A stretch of 64,000 nucleotides of DNA from Gammaproteobacteria bacterium (GCA_012960755.1 DUAT01000153.1:115805-179804), one strand, 5' to 3'; counted from the first letter of the stretch, positions 11,124 through 21,154 are shown. Program-made: numbers and translations. Notes: generated by a model not told the origin, from the letters alone.

Positions 11124-12146
11124 ATGATTATTGATTGTCATGGCCATTACACGACTGCGCCAGGGCCGCATCAGGAGTTCCGGCAAGAGCAACTCGCCCA
11201 TTTTGAAGATCCATCTTTACCGGTTCCCCGGGGATCAGACATCACCGATGACCAGATCCGGGAAAGTATCGAAAATAACCAACTGAAACTACAGCGCGAG
11301 CGTGGTGCAGATTTAACCATCTTCTCCCCCCGCGCGTCTGCAATGGCACATCATCTTGGTAACGCTCAAGTCTCCAGGGATTGGTCCCGACGTTGTAATG
11401 ACCTTATTGCCAGGGTTGTCGAACTCTATCCGAATAACTTTGCTGGTGTCTGCCAATTACCCCAGTCGCCCGGTATTCCTATAGCAGATTCAGTTGCAGA
11501 ACTGGAGCGGTGTGTGAATGAACTGGGTTTTATTGGCTGTAATCTGAATCCCGATCCATCCGGTGGTCACTGGACAGCAAAGCCCCTGACCGACGGGGAA
11601 TGGTATCCGCTGTATGAAAAAATGGTGGAACTCGATGTGCCTGCCATGGTTCATGTTTCTGGCTCCTGTAATGAAAACTTTCATGCCACTGGGGCGCACT
11701 ATATCAACGCAGATACGACGGCGTTCATGCAGTTTATCCAGGGTGATCTGTTCAGGGATTTTCCAGGGTTGCGATTTATTATTCCCCATGGTGGTGGCGC
11801 CGTGCCTTATCACTGGGGGCGATATCGCGGCCTGGCTGATATGTTAGGAAAACCTTTGCTGTCGACCCATGTGATGAGAAATGTATATTTTGACACCTGT
11901 GTATACCATCAGCCGGGAATTGATCTGCTGGTTGACGTGATTGATGTCGATAACATCCTGTTTGGTTCAGAAATGGTTGGCGCCGTGCGTGGGATTGATC
12001 CGGAAACGGGTAACTACTTCGATGACACGAAACGCTATATCGATGCACTCGATCTTAGCGATCTTGACAAGCGTAAAATATTCGAGGGCAACGCCAGGCG
12101 CGTTTATCCACGATTAGACAGGATTCTGAGTGAGAGGGGCAAGTAG
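11124..12146 (+). CDS. ligJ: 4-oxalomesaconate hydratase (LigJ)
   Basis: This 340-residue amidohydrolase-superfamily enzyme adds water to 4-oxalomesaconate to give 4-carboxy-4-hydroxy-2-oxoadipate. It opens with MIIDCHGHYTTAP, the HxH metal site that starts LigJ proteins. Later it has FIIPHGGGAVPYHWGR with the metal-binding His, and NILFGSEMVGAVRG near the C-terminus with the Asp/Glu metal region. The ATG at 11124 is chosen to match this opening; a longer form from 11076 would add 16 residues that overlap galD. The stop overlaps the ligI start by one base. Confidence 0.93.
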   Translation: MIIDCHGHYTTAPGPHQEFRQEQLAHFEDPSLPVPRGSDITDDQIRESIENNQLKLQRERGADLTIFSPRASAMAHHLGNAQVSRDWSRRCNDLIARVVELYPNNFAGVCQLPQSPGIPIADSVAELERCVNELGFIGCNLNPDPSGGHWTAKPLTDGEWYPLYEKMVELDVPAMVHVSGSCNENFHATGAHYINADTTAFMQFIQGDLFRDFPGLRFIIPHGGGAVPYHWGRYRGLADMLGKPLLSTHVMRNVYFDTCVYHQPGIDLLVDVIDVDNILFGSEMVGAVRGIDPETGNYFDDTKRYIDALDLSDLDKRKIFEGNARRVYPRLDRILSERGK

Positions 12147-13054
12147 TGGTTAACAAACCAGCGTTTCAAATGGATGATGACTGGCTTGTATTTCACCCGA
12201 GTCCGTCAGTGCCCAAATTCAAACCACCGGCTGGCGCCGTCGATGCGCACTGCCATGTTTTTGGACCTGGTGATCAGTTTCCATTTTCACCTCAGCGTAA
12301 ATATACGCCTTGCGACGCCTCGAAGGAAAAGCTGTGGGCATTACGCGATCACCTCGGGTTCTCGCGCAATGTCATCGTTCAGGCAACCTGCCACGGTGCC
12401 GATAACAGGGCCCTGATAGATGCGCTCGAACATTCCGATGGTGGTGCAAGAGGTGTCGCCACGGTAACAAGAGATATCAGTGATGCGGAACTGGAGGCAC
12501 TGCACACCGCAGGTGTTCGCGGAGTGCGATTCAACTTCGTCAAACGTCTGGTAGATGCTCTGCCACACGATTCGCTATTGGAAATTGCAGAACGTATTCA
12601 GCCTTTTGGCTGGCATATCGTTATCTACTTTGAAGCAGCCGAGCTTCCTCAGTTATTCGACTTCTTCGCTGCTTTGCCTACAACCGTCGTCGTTGATCAT
12701 ATGGGCAGACCTGATGTTGCACTGGGAGCCCGCTCGAAGGAATTCGATCTCTTCATGCGCCTGATGGCTGAGAACTCAAATTATTGGAGCAAAGTCACCT
12801 GTCCGGATCGATTGTCGATGCAAGGGCCGCCCAACTACAGCGACGTTGTACCGTTTGGGCATCGAGTGGTTGAAGCATTCCCCGATAGAGTTCTGTGGGG
12901 CACGGATTGGCCACATCCGAACTTGAAATCCCATATGCCGGATGATGGAGATCTTGTTAACTTCATCCCCGGGATTGCGCCGACGGTTGAGTTGCAGAAC
13001 CAGTTACTGGTTGAGAATCCACGTCGCCTGTATTGGCCGGAGGAAATTGAGTGA
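12146..13054 (+). CDS. ligI: 2-pyrone-4,6-dicarboxylate lactonase (LigI)
   Basis: This 302-residue amidohydrolase-family lactonase opens 2-pyrone-4,6-dicarboxylate to 4-oxalomesaconate. It carries GAVDAHCHVFGPG (HxH motif near residue 35), VVDHMGRPDVALG, and LWGTDWPHPN with the catalytic Asp of the LigI group. Unlike most amidohydrolases, LigI does not need a divalent metal. It starts with GTG directly at the ligJ stop and overlaps ligC by four bases (GTGA), so translation is probably coupled through ligJ, ligI and ligC. Confidence 0.94.
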   Translation: MVNKPAFQMDDDWLVFHPSPSVPKFKPPAGAVDAHCHVFGPGDQFPFSPQRKYTPCDASKEKLWALRDHLGFSRNVIVQATCHGADNRALIDALEHSDGGARGVATVTRDISDAELEALHTAGVRGVRFNFVKRLVDALPHDSLLEIAERIQPFGWHIVIYFEAAELPQLFDFFAALPTTVVVDHMGRPDVALGARSKEFDLFMRLMAENSNYWSKVTCPDRLSMQGPPNYSDVVPFGHRVVEAFPDRVLWGTDWPHPNLKSHMPDDGDLVNFIPGIAPTVELQNQLLVENPRRLYWPEEIE

Positions 13055-13992
13055 ACATAATACTTGCCGGACCGGGGGCGTTTGGTATCAAACATCTGCA
13101 GGGTCATAAGAACATAGAAGGTGTGAATGTCGTTGCTTTGGTAGGGGAGAAGCCCGGGCAGACCCGGGAGATTGCAGATCAGTATGATATTGAGCATGTG
13201 TTTACAGACCTTGCGGATGCATTGCGTCTGCCTGATGTCGATGCCGCCATCCTCTGTACACCTACTCCGATCCATGCAGCGCAGGCCATCCAATGTATGA
13301 AAGCCGGGAAGCATGTTCAAGTTGAAATACCGTTGGCGGATTCCTGGGCTGACGCCGAGGAAGTGTTTCGGGTGCAGCAGGAAACGGGTCTTATCTGCAT
13401 GGTAGGGCACACGCGCCGGTTCAATCCATCTCATCAGTGGCTTCATCACAAAATTCAAAGTGGTGAAATCCGTATCCAGCAGATGGATGTACAGACTTAC
13501 TTCTTTCGCCGCAAGAACATTAATGCCGCGGGGGAACCTCGTTTCTGGACCGATAATCTGCTCTGGCATCACGCCGCGCACAGTGTCGATCTGTTCCAGT
13601 ACCAGACAGATGACAGGGTTGTTGCGGTGAATGGCGTCCAGGGCCCGAAACATCCGGAACTTGGTATTGCCATGGATATGTCCATACAAATGAGAACAGC
13701 AGGCGGCGCCTTGCTGACACTTTCATTGTCCTTTAACAATGACGGGCCGCTGGGTACATTCTTTCGCTATATCTGTGACAACGGGACGTATATTGCCCGT
13801 TACGATGATCTCGTTGATGGCAAAGAAGTACCGATAGATGTTTCCCAGGTAGATGTGTCCATGAATGGTATCGAACTTCAGGATCGTGAGTTTTTTGCGG
13901 CCATCAGTGAAGCCAGGGAACCGAATTCATCCGTGGCTAAGGTACTTGAATGTTACCGTGTTCTGAATGAGATCGAACTACAATTCGCTTAG
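13051..13992 (+). CDS. ligC: 4-carboxy-2-hydroxymuconate-6-semialdehyde dehydrogenase (LigC)
   Basis: This 313-residue Gfo/Idh/MocA-family NAD(P)-dependent oxidoreductase has a Rossmann start NIILAGPGAFGIKHLQGH, then GKHVQVEIPLADSW and VGHTRRFNPSHQWLH, which match LigC/PmdC enzymes. It oxidises the hemiacetal form of the ring-cleavage product to 2-pyrone-4,6-dicarboxylate. It is the last gene of the operon. Its TAG stop interleaves with the TAA stop of the convergent acyl-CoA synthetase gene (shared bases 13989-13992), leaving no room for an intergenic terminator. Confidence 0.94.
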   Translation: MNIILAGPGAFGIKHLQGHKNIEGVNVVALVGEKPGQTREIADQYDIEHVFTDLADALRLPDVDAAILCTPTPIHAAQAIQCMKAGKHVQVEIPLADSWADAEEVFRVQQETGLICMVGHTRRFNPSHQWLHHKIQSGEIRIQQMDVQTYFFRRKNINAAGEPRFWTDNLLWHHAAHSVDLFQYQTDDRVVAVNGVQGPKHPELGIAMDMSIQMRTAGGALLTLSLSFNNDGPLGTFFRYICDNGTYIARYDDLVDGKEVPIDVSQVDVSMNGIELQDREFFAAISEAREPNSSVAKVLECYRVLNEIELQFA

Positions 13993-15626
13993 TCAGACGC
14001 GAGATGATGCCAGTATTTCTCCCGCAGGCTCAGTTTGCGGATCTTACCCGTGGCCGTCATCGGCATTTCGTCGATGATAATCATGTCGTCGGGCATCCAC
14101 CACTTGGCAATCTTTCCCGTGAGATGATTGACCATTTCTTCTTTTTCAAGCGATCTACCTTCTTTTAACGTCACCATCAACAAAGGCCGCTCATCCCATT
14201 TCTTGTGGTAGGCAGCCACAACAGCAGCCATACTGACGGAAGGATGACGGGTAACGATATCTTCGATGTCGATTGAACTGATCCATTCACCTCCGGATTT
14301 AATAACATCCTTTGAACGATCCGTTATTTTCATAAAACCAAAGCGATCAATATGGCCCACGTCGCCGGTGGGGAAATAGCCCTCATCGTCCAACATTTCT
14401 CCCCCATCGCCATGCAGGTAACCATTGGCGATCCAGGGACCTTTCACCCAGATGTCACCGGAGGTTTGTCCATCGTGCGGTGCGCGGCTGCCGTCTTCGA
14501 GTACGATCTTCATTTTTACGCCATAAGGCAGTCGTCCCTGTTTGAGTAATTGACTGTCCTGATCTTCTTCGGACAAGACCGACATCGCAGGATTGGTTCT
14601 TGAAATAGTGCCCATAGGACTGGTTTCAGTCATGCCCCAGATCTGGACTGCACTGACGCCTTTTGCACGGAATCTGTCTCGCATCGACGTTGGCAGTGCA
14701 GTGCCGCCAATGAGTAATCGTTGCAGTTTACCCAGGTCGAGGTTTTCTGCCTCGGCATGTTCAAGCACCATGGTCCAGATAGTGGGTACACCACAACCCG
14801 TGGTAACCTGCTCATCCCGTATCAATTGCAGCAGATTAGGTCCATCCAGATGACGGCCCGGCAGGATAAATTTCGCACCGACCATGCAGGCGCCATAGGG
14901 CAACCCCCAGCTTTGGGCGTGATACAGGGGCGCAACCGGCATGACACAGTCATGGGCCGACAAGCAAAGATTGTCTGGCTGTGCGATAGCCATTGAATGT
15001 AGTACGGTTGACCGGTGAGCATAGAGTACACCCTTCGGGTTACCGGTTGTTCCGGAGGTATAACAGAGCCCGGAAGCTGAACGCTCGTCGAATTCGGGCC
15101 AGTCAATCGTCGTCGGTTCGTTAGCGATCAATTCTTCGTAATAGAGTACGGTACCGAGTTTTTCAGGTTCATTGATACAACCCCGTTCACCCAGGATAAT
15201 GAATTTCTCGATGTCAGGAATCTGGTCCACAATCTCTTCCACCAGAGCGACAAAATCCTGGTCAACAATCAGTATTCGGTCATTGGCATGGTTAATGATG
15301 TAAACAATTTGTTCCTTAAACAGCCTGGGGTTTATAGTATGGCAAACTGCGCCGAGGCCCGGGATGGCGTAAAAGCACTCCATATGCCAGTGATGATTCC
15401 AGGCCAGAGTACCGATTACATCACCGTATTTTACACCGAGATTTTGAAGGGCATTGGCGGCCTGTCTCGCCCTTAGTGCAAGCTCATGATAGGTGTAACG
15501 AAACAGGCTGCCGTCGAGCATCCGGGCGACCACTTCTGTTTCCGGGTGATTCGTCGCGGCATGTTCCAACAAGGTAGGAATGGTGAGGCTGCTATCTTGC
15601 ATCAGGCCCGGGTTAAAATTATCCAT
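13989..15626 (-). CDS. AMP-forming fatty-acyl/aryl-CoA synthetase
   Basis: This 545-residue adenylate-forming ligase activates a carboxylic acid with ATP and CoA. Core motifs are present: the P-loop [16 protein letters not shown], the ATP-binding [11 protein letters not shown], the hinge [20 protein letters not shown], and the C-terminal catalytic Lys in TATGKIRK. The overall pattern resembles medium- or long-chain acyl-CoA synthetases of the AlkK type. Substrate is not determinable here; fatty, cinnamic or benzoic acids are all possible. It is convergent with the lig operon with a four-base overlap and stands as the only gene in its transcript direction until the hydrolase upstream. Confidence 0.9.
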   Translation of the reverse strand: MDNFNPGLMQDSSLTIPTLLEHAATNHPETEVVARMLDGSLFRYTYHELALRARQAANALQNLGVKYGDVIGTLAWNHHWHMECFYAIPGLGAVCHTINPRLFKEQIVYIINHANDRILIVDQDFVALVEEIVDQIPDIEKFIILGERGCINEPEKLGTVLYYEELIANEPTTIDWPEFDERSASGLCYTSGTTGNPKGVLYAHRSTVLHSMAIAQPDNLCLSAHDCVMPVAPLYHAQSWGLPYGACMVGAKFILPGRHLDGPNLLQLIRDEQVTTGCGVPTIWTMVLEHAEAENLDLGKLQRLLIGGTALPTSMRDRFRAKGVSAVQIWGMTETSPMGTISRTNPAMSVLSEEDQDSQLLKQGRLPYGVKMKIVLEDGSRAPHDGQTSGDIWVKGPWIANGYLHGDGGEMLDDEGYFPTGDVGHIDRFGFMKITDRSKDVIKSGGEWISSIDIEDIVTRHPSVSMAAVVAAYHKKWDERPLLMVTLKEGRSLEKEEMVNHLTGKIAKWWMPDDMIIIDEMPMTATGKIRKLSLREKYWHHLASD

Positions 15627-15737
15627 GGGCGGTTCCTGCTCGGATACATGAGTGCTTAATTAAACATACTTCATGCCTCAGGACAAACCGCCAAGAGCTT
15701 TAAGGGAGTGTCGAAGATTAAGACGTGTTTGATTGAT

Positions 15738-16700
15738 TCAGCTGACAGGTTCGAGTATCTGCAGATCCAGGTACGTTTTGATTTTTTTAAACATGTTGTT
15801 ACGCAGATTTTTCACTTCATTTGTTAAATGATGATTGGCACCCGGCAGATATTCGGTTATGACGTTTGGGAAATGAGCTTCGATCTGCTTTATATTATAT
15901 TTCCAGTCGAGAGTAACATCTTCATCGCCCTGGATAATCAGCGGCTTTACGATTTCCGTTGGCAGTGAAGGAAACTCATCCATCCAGTGCTGCATAGCAG
16001 TTTGCCATTCAATGGGCTGACGTTTTGATTGTAGCGGGTCTTTTGTACCAACAAAGCGATTAAACTGCCTGTTGCCAGTGTTGGGAACAATCCGTCGCTT
16101 GATACTTTTTACGAATAATTTTGAGATCCTGTACCAGATTTTCCCCTTGAACCAGCCCTGGGGTCTGAGGAATGGCGCCAGGAAGATCATTTTTGCAAAC
16201 GGCCGCTTATTGTGTTTCCACATCATATTCATGACCGCGGTTGCTCCGATATCCTGAGCAATACAAAAAAATGGTTTTTGCTGTGTTTTAGAGCAAAGTG
16301 ATACCAGCGTTTTTAACACGGCACCATACTGATCAAAGCTTTCGATACTGGCCTGCTCGCCGCTGGATAGGCCATGCCCCGGTAAGTCTATTGCGACAAC
16401 ATTGTAGTGTTCTTTTAAACACCATTGGATGAGTTGACCGTACAGACCGACATGATCGAAGTAACCGTGAAAAATGAACACGGTTCCTCTTGCCTCAGGG
16501 GCATTCCAATAGTGGGTCACAACTTTAAAACCAGCGGCGCGGATAATTCCGATGCGATGCTCAACGTCGAGTTTTTTCGCGAAATCAATGGAATAAAACT
16601 TGAGGTATTTTGTTAAATCCGGTTTGGTGACCACCGGGTCTTTGTCAGTCCTGAACGTCAGTGGCTGTAGTGTTGAGTGGAGCTCATGAAGGTAACCCAT
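15738..16700 (-). CDS. alpha/beta hydrolase with Asp at the nucleophile elbow
   Basis: The 320-residue protein resembles monoglyceride-lipase-like alpha/beta hydrolases: FIFHGYFDHVGLY near residues 75-87 gives the HG oxyanion region, and AIDLPGHGLSSG follows near residue 103. At the nucleophile elbow the usual G-x-S-x-G is replaced by IAQDIGAT, placing Asp150 where Ser is expected. An Asp nucleophile is known in epoxide hydrolases and haloalkane dehalogenases (for example VQDWGG). A candidate acid (QGDEDVTLDW) and His (GANHHLTNE) remain. No signal peptide is evident. The reaction is unknown. Confidence 0.8.
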   Translation of the reverse strand: MGYLHELHSTLQPLTFRTDKDPVVTKPDLTKYLKFYSIDFAKKLDVEHRIGIIRAAGFKVVTHYWNAPEARGTVFIFHGYFDHVGLYGQLIQWCLKEHYNVVAIDLPGHGLSSGEQASIESFDQYGAVLKTLVSLCSKTQQKPFFCIAQDIGATAVMNMMWKHNKRPFAKMIFLAPFLRPQGWFKGKIWYRISKLFVKSIKRRIVPNTGNRQFNRFVGTKDPLQSKRQPIEWQTAMQHWMDEFPSLPTEIVKPLIIQGDEDVTLDWKYNIKQIEAHFPNVITEYLPGANHHLTNEVKNLRNNMFKKIKTYLDLQILEPVS

Positions 16701-16870
16701 ACAGTTCTTATCACGACTTATAGAATTGAAATATTTCAGGATTGAGTTGTCGCAGGATACCGATTTGAACGACTAAATAACACTGACTAACGTTGGTTTT
16801 GAGACACTGTTCACAGAAGTATTAAAATGTCACTAGTAGCCAGCTCTTACAACCTCTCTTATGACTTCCC

Positions 16871-17509
16871 TTACAATCTGGTGGCACGTACAAATGAATC
16901 CAGGGCGGTTCCCCTGCGTTCTTTACTGTGGCCGGGGTCGTTCTCAACCGGGCGTTTTGTGACCCTGGCGATCTCGATTTGAAAATCCCCAAGTGAATTT
17001 TTGATTTCAGCCACACCAGGCACTTGATCAGGATCCTGTGGGCCACCAACACCGTCCTTAATGTTACTTGGATCATGGGCGATGTAAATCAATGTGCCAC
17101 CGTGCTTGACCGAACCGATGACATTCGTGAGCCATTTTTGTCGTTCCTGAACATCGGTATGCAGATAAAGGATTGCTACCAGGTCGTAAGCGTCTTCAGG
17201 TGGCTGCCAGACAGAAACGTCTTCAACAATCCAGTTCACTCTGACGCCGCGTTTTCTGGCGATCTGTTTTCCCTTGTCAATCCCGGTTTCAGAAAAATCC
17301 ACCGCCGTGACATCCCAACCCTTTTCCGCCAGCCAGATTGCGTTACGTCCTTCACCACAGGCAATGTCCAGGGCCCGGCCTGGCTCCAGTGATGCGACCT
17401 CCGTAGAAAACAACCGGTTCGGTTCCGCAGACCAGACCAGTGCCCTGTTAGCGTAACGTTCATTCCATCGTTGCCGTTTTGACATCAGTTTTTCATCCAG
17501 GGCATCCAC
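16871..17509 (-). CDS. class I SAM-dependent methyltransferase (TehB-like)
   Basis: This 212-residue Rossmann-fold methyltransferase has the SAM-binding motif LDIACGEGRNAIWLAEKG at residues 47-64, the acidic ribose ligand in DVTAVDFS, and the VSVWQPPEDAYDLV motif near residue 120. The N-terminal RWNERYANRALVWSAEPNR segment is typical of small TehB/thiopurine-methyltransferase-like proteins. The start could be the GTG at 17509 or the ATG at 17485; neither has a convincing ribosome site. Substrate is unknown. It stands divergently from the monooxygenase gene across 165 bases. Confidence 0.82.
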   Translation of the reverse strand: MDALDEKLMSKRQRWNERYANRALVWSAEPNRLFSTEVASLEPGRALDIACGEGRNAIWLAEKGWDVTAVDFSETGIDKGKQIARKRGVRVNWIVEDVSVWQPPEDAYDLVAILYLHTDVQERQKWLTNVIGSVKHGGTLIYIAHDPSNIKDGVGGPQDPDQVPGVAEIKNSLGDFQIEIARVTKRPVENDPGHSKERRGTALDSFVRATRL

Positions 17510-17674
17510 TTATGGTGACTGTTGCCACATCCTCCTTTAATTTTCCAGGTGCCGCAAGGACGTGCCAACAGGAATCTCCAGCCTCGTTTTGACCTGGATC
17601 ATTGTTTAGACCTGCAACATCACGCATTGTCGGCGCATACCCTGTCAGATAATTAATTAACCAGAGACCCGACT

Positions 17675-19153
17675 ATGAACCAAGCTCAAAAAACCGAACA
17701 TTTTGATGTACTCGTAGTAGGAGCGGGGATCTCCGGAGTGGGCGCGGCATATCATCTGAAGGAACAGTGCCCGGACCAGAGCTTCCTTGTTCTTGAAGGT
17801 CTGGAAAGTTTCGGTGGCACCTGGCTCATGCATCGTTATCCAGGTATCCGCTCCGACAGCGATCTTTATACATTTGGATACAGGTTCAAACCCTGGACAG
17901 GTCCACCTATTGCTACCGCGGGAGAAATTCTCAATTACATGGGTGAAGTCATCGAAGAGCAGGATCTGGCCCAGCACATTCGATATCATCACCATATCAC
18001 CTCGGCAAACTGGTCCAGCAAAGACAAAACCTGGACCCTTGAAGGTATCCGCAAGGATACGGGTGATGAGGTTCAGTTCACCGCGGGTTTCCTCTGGATG
18101 TGTCAGGGTTACTATGAGCATGCGAAAGGCTATACGCCGGAATGGCAAGGTATGGATGATTTCAAGGGTGAAATCGTTCATCCCCAGACCTGGCCGGAGG
18201 ACCTGGATTACAAAGATAAACGCGTCATCATGATTGGCTCAGGTGCCACCACGGCGACTGTCGCACCGGCAATTGCGGCCGATTGCAGTCATGTCACGAT
18301 ACTGCAACGGTCACCAACGTATTTTGTACCCGGGCGCAATGAACACGAGCTTGCGGATCATCTACGTGAGCTGGACATCAAAGAAGAGTGGATTCACGAG
18401 ATTGTCCGCCGGGAAATTCTACATCTTCAGTCTGAATTCACACGGCGCGCCTTCGAGGAACCGGAAGTCGTCAAGCAGGAATTACTCGAAGGCGTGCGGG
18501 CATATTTGGGACCCGACTATGATGTAGATAAGCACTTCACTCCCCGTTACCGACCCTGGCGGCAGCGTATTGCGTTTGTGCCGGATGGTGATATTTTCGA
18601 GGGGATTAAGGCTGGCAAAGCTTCCATGGTGACCGACGAAATCGAAAAATTTACTGAGAAGGGTATTCTCACAAAGTCCGGTCAGGAGTTGCAGGCCGAT
18701 ATCATAATCACGGCGACTGGTTTCAATCTGAGCGTCCTGGGAGGGATTAATTTTTCCATCGACGACAAGCCTCTCGACTTCGCCGATACAGTGACCTACC
18801 GCGGCATGATGTTCACCGGTGTACCGAACATGGTATGGATCTTTGGTTACTTCCGCGCCAGCTGGACTCTGCGTGTTGATATTATCGGTGATTTCGTCTG
18901 CCGTCTGCTTAACCGCATGAAATGTCGGGGTGTGAAATCCGTTGTTCCCCTGCTCCGACCTGAGGATGAGGGCATGCCACTGCTGTCCTGGATGGACCCG
19001 GAAAACTTCAATCCCGGCTACCTGATGCGTTCCATGCATCTGCTACCAAAAAGAGGGAATAAACCGGAATGGCAGCATACGCAGGATTATTGGGTCGAGA
19101 AGGACGAGTTACCAAAAATTGATCTGGAAGATCCCATCTTTGCCTATAAATAG
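17675..19153 (+). CDS. flavin-binding monooxygenase, Baeyer-Villiger type
   Basis: This 492-residue class B flavoprotein monooxygenase has two Rossmann motifs, GAGISG at residues 16-21 (FAD) and GSGATTA at 188-194 (NADPH). FGGTWLMHRYPGIRSDSDL follows the first. Between them lies FKGEIVHPQTWP at residues 163-174, matching the Baeyer-Villiger fingerprint F-x-G-x3-H-x3-W-P. It should therefore insert oxygen into a ketone or oxidise a heteroatom. The substrate is unknown. A 14-base unit covering its last codons and stop is repeated twice more just downstream (19141-19182). Confidence 0.88.
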   Translation: MNQAQKTEHFDVLVVGAGISGVGAAYHLKEQCPDQSFLVLEGLESFGGTWLMHRYPGIRSDSDLYTFGYRFKPWTGPPIATAGEILNYMGEVIEEQDLAQHIRYHHHITSANWSSKDKTWTLEGIRKDTGDEVQFTAGFLWMCQGYYEHAKGYTPEWQGMDDFKGEIVHPQTWPEDLDYKDKRVIMIGSGATTATVAPAIAADCSHVTILQRSPTYFVPGRNEHELADHLRELDIKEEWIHEIVRREILHLQSEFTRRAFEEPEVVKQELLEGVRAYLGPDYDVDKHFTPRYRPWRQRIAFVPDGDIFEGIKAGKASMVTDEIEKFTEKGILTKSGQELQADIIITATGFNLSVLGGINFSIDDKPLDFADTVTYRGMMFTGVPNMVWIFGYFRASWTLRVDIIGDFVCRLLNRMKCRGVKSVVPLLRPEDEGMPLLSWMDPENFNPGYLMRSMHLLPKRGNKPEWQHTQDYWVEKDELPKIDLEDPIFAYK

Positions 19154-19182
19154 CCGCTTATAAATAGGCGCTTACAAGTAGG
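19141..19182. repeat. three imperfect 14-base tandem units over a stop codon
   Basis: Units begin at 19141 (tgcctataaatagc), 19155 (cgcttataaatagg) and 19169 (cgcttacaagtagg). The first contains the last codons and TAG stop of the monooxygenase gene. The second and third follow in the intergenic space, and each repeats an in-register TAG. It looks like local tandem duplication at the gene end. Confidence 0.7.
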
Positions 19183-19212
19183 CAGTTAAAAAATGTTTAA
19201 AGAACCGACTAC

Positions 19213-20889
19213 TCAGGCCGGTTTGATCATATTGGCATAACCGGCAATAAACGGTGACAGACTCACATCATCCACTTCAACGTTGATGATTGAAGGTCTT
19301 CCGGTGGCGGCCGCTCTTTTTATAGCAGGTAGAATTGCTTCCGGGTCGGTCACCTTCTCACCGTATCCGCCCCACATTTCTGCCATCTTCTCGTAAGCGA
19401 CCATATGGGGGAATTCCACGTTGCACTGGCCCTGGGCTTCGATCTCTTTGGGTCGAACATATTTCTCCGCCATGCTGATCATACCCCAGGCAGAATTATT
19501 GGAAATAACGCATACCACGGGTATACCTAATCGTGCCATGGTCTCCATTTCCATTGGGTAGAAACCGAAACTTCCGTCTCCCGTATACCACAGGACCGGT
19601 TTTGCGTTTGCTGCCCAGGCACCGATCACCAGACCGGGCCCGGTACCTATGGTTCCGTTAGCACCAGACGCATGGATTTGACCGGGACGGGTTGCTGTTA
19701 ATGTCGCCCCCATCCAGACTGAAGCTTCACCACCGTCATTGACAATCGTCCAGTCCTGGGCCTCCTGCTCCAGGAATCTGGCTGTTTCACCGGCACAACG
19801 AGCAGGGTGAGCCGGACTTTTCTTGTCGCTGAAGGGCGCAGGCAGTTTTGCGGTACCGCGCTGCTGCGGTGGTCCTGTCCAGGAGTCATCTGCTTTGGGA
19901 TTACGTTTGGTCTGGATTGACTCAAGGATTTGATTAGTCACCGGACCCGCGCCGCCAACGATAGCGACATCAGCGCGGAGGTTGAAGCCAATCTGTTTCA
20001 TGTCAGTGTGAACTTGAATAACCTTTGCATCCTTCGCAATACCGGCACCAGAGCCGATTCTGAAATCAAATTTACAACCCAGCGCAAGCACAACATCAGC
20101 GGCACCCGTGGCGTTGAAGTTTAGTGCTGAATTTTCAGCTTCACTGCCGAATATACCGCGGCAGGAACTGCCAGCAATTCCCACAGGCATCTTCAAAAAG
20201 TCAGCCAGCTCCGAGATTGCTTTAGCATCGTCACCCAGCGCCCATCGCGCAGCATCATCAATAAGCACGGCAGGGCGTTCCGCATTGGCGAGTAACGCCG
20301 CTGCTTCGTCGATTAGTTGTGGATCTCCCAGGGGAATAGACCTGGCCATGTAGTTCGAGGGGAAACTGACCTTGTCCTGGTCTACCTGCGCAAATACGAG
20401 ATCCGTTGGAATTTCCAGGTAAACAGGACCAGGGGTTGAATCCATTGCCTGGCGAAATGCCATGGAAACATATTCAGGTATGCGGCGTGTACTGGTTAAC
20501 TTTTTCGCCCATTTGGAACAGGATTCCATCAGCGTCAAGGTGTCCATATCCTGTAAATCACCGGCATCCCGTTTATTCATGGCAACTGCGCCACCGATCT
20601 GCAGTACTGGAATATTCAAGGATGCTGCCTCCATCATTCCCGCTGCCGTATTACCGACTCCAGGGCCAGCCGTTGTGATAACAGCAGCGACCTTGCCCGA
20701 TGCCCGGGTATAGGCAATCGCAGCGTACATCGCAGAACATTCATGGCGCACGTCAATTATCTTGATTCCGACTTTTCTCATGCCATAGAAAATTGGCATG
20801 ATATGCCCGCCGCATAAAACAAAAGCGTTTTCAACGCCTTCATTCGCCAGCGCCCTGCCAACAAGTTCTCCACCGTCAATCATCGCCAT
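19213..20889 (-). CDS. thiamine-diphosphate-dependent enzyme (acetolactate synthase-like)
   Basis: This 558-residue protein has the three-domain ThDP-enzyme layout. The catalytic Glu50 lies in VRHECSAMYAA. The middle domain runs from about residue 190 to 330. The ThDP/Mg2+ motif starts at GDG 437-439 and ends at NN 464-465. It resembles acetolactate synthase large subunits and 2-hydroxyacyl-CoA lyases. No small regulatory subunit gene is adjacent, which argues against a biosynthetic IlvB and for a catabolic carboligase or lyase. It is convergent with the monooxygenase gene. The substrate is open. Confidence 0.85.
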   Translation of the reverse strand: MAMIDGGELVGRALANEGVENAFVLCGGHIMPIFYGMRKVGIKIIDVRHECSAMYAAIAYTRASGKVAAVITTAGPGVGNTAAGMMEAASLNIPVLQIGGAVAMNKRDAGDLQDMDTLTLMESCSKWAKKLTSTRRIPEYVSMAFRQAMDSTPGPVYLEIPTDLVFAQVDQDKVSFPSNYMARSIPLGDPQLIDEAAALLANAERPAVLIDDAARWALGDDAKAISELADFLKMPVGIAGSSCRGIFGSEAENSALNFNATGAADVVLALGCKFDFRIGSGAGIAKDAKVIQVHTDMKQIGFNLRADVAIVGGAGPVTNQILESIQTKRNPKADDSWTGPPQQRGTAKLPAPFSDKKSPAHPARCAGETARFLEQEAQDWTIVNDGGEASVWMGATLTATRPGQIHASGANGTIGTGPGLVIGAWAANAKPVLWYTGDGSFGFYPMEMETMARLGIPVVCVISNNSAWGMISMAEKYVRPKEIEAQGQCNVEFPHMVAYEKMAEMWGGYGEKVTDPEAILPAIKRAAATGRPSIINVEVDDVSLSPFIAGYANMIKPA

Positions 20890-21154
20890 GGTCTGCTCCT
20901 AAAGTTGATTGTTTCGTCGGTCGAAAAATTAGAGCATGGCTGCGCCCTTATCTTGCTGATATGGATCAACAATTATTTGTTTAATCTCAGTTGGCTAGAC
21001 ATACCCCCTCCGCAGCAGAAAGCGCACACCCGGCCAGGTAATCCGAACGGACTATATCCGAGCAGTGCGTCCTTCGTTATTTCTACTTTTGTAGCGGCAC
21101 AGTTAGTGAGCTTAAGCAATACTAATTTGAAATTGAGATATTGTCAGATCAAGG

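Noticed and set aside
19213..20889. Calling the ThDP enzyme acetolactate synthase IlvB
   Set aside because: No small subunit gene adjacent and catabolic neighbours; several ThDP families share these motifs.
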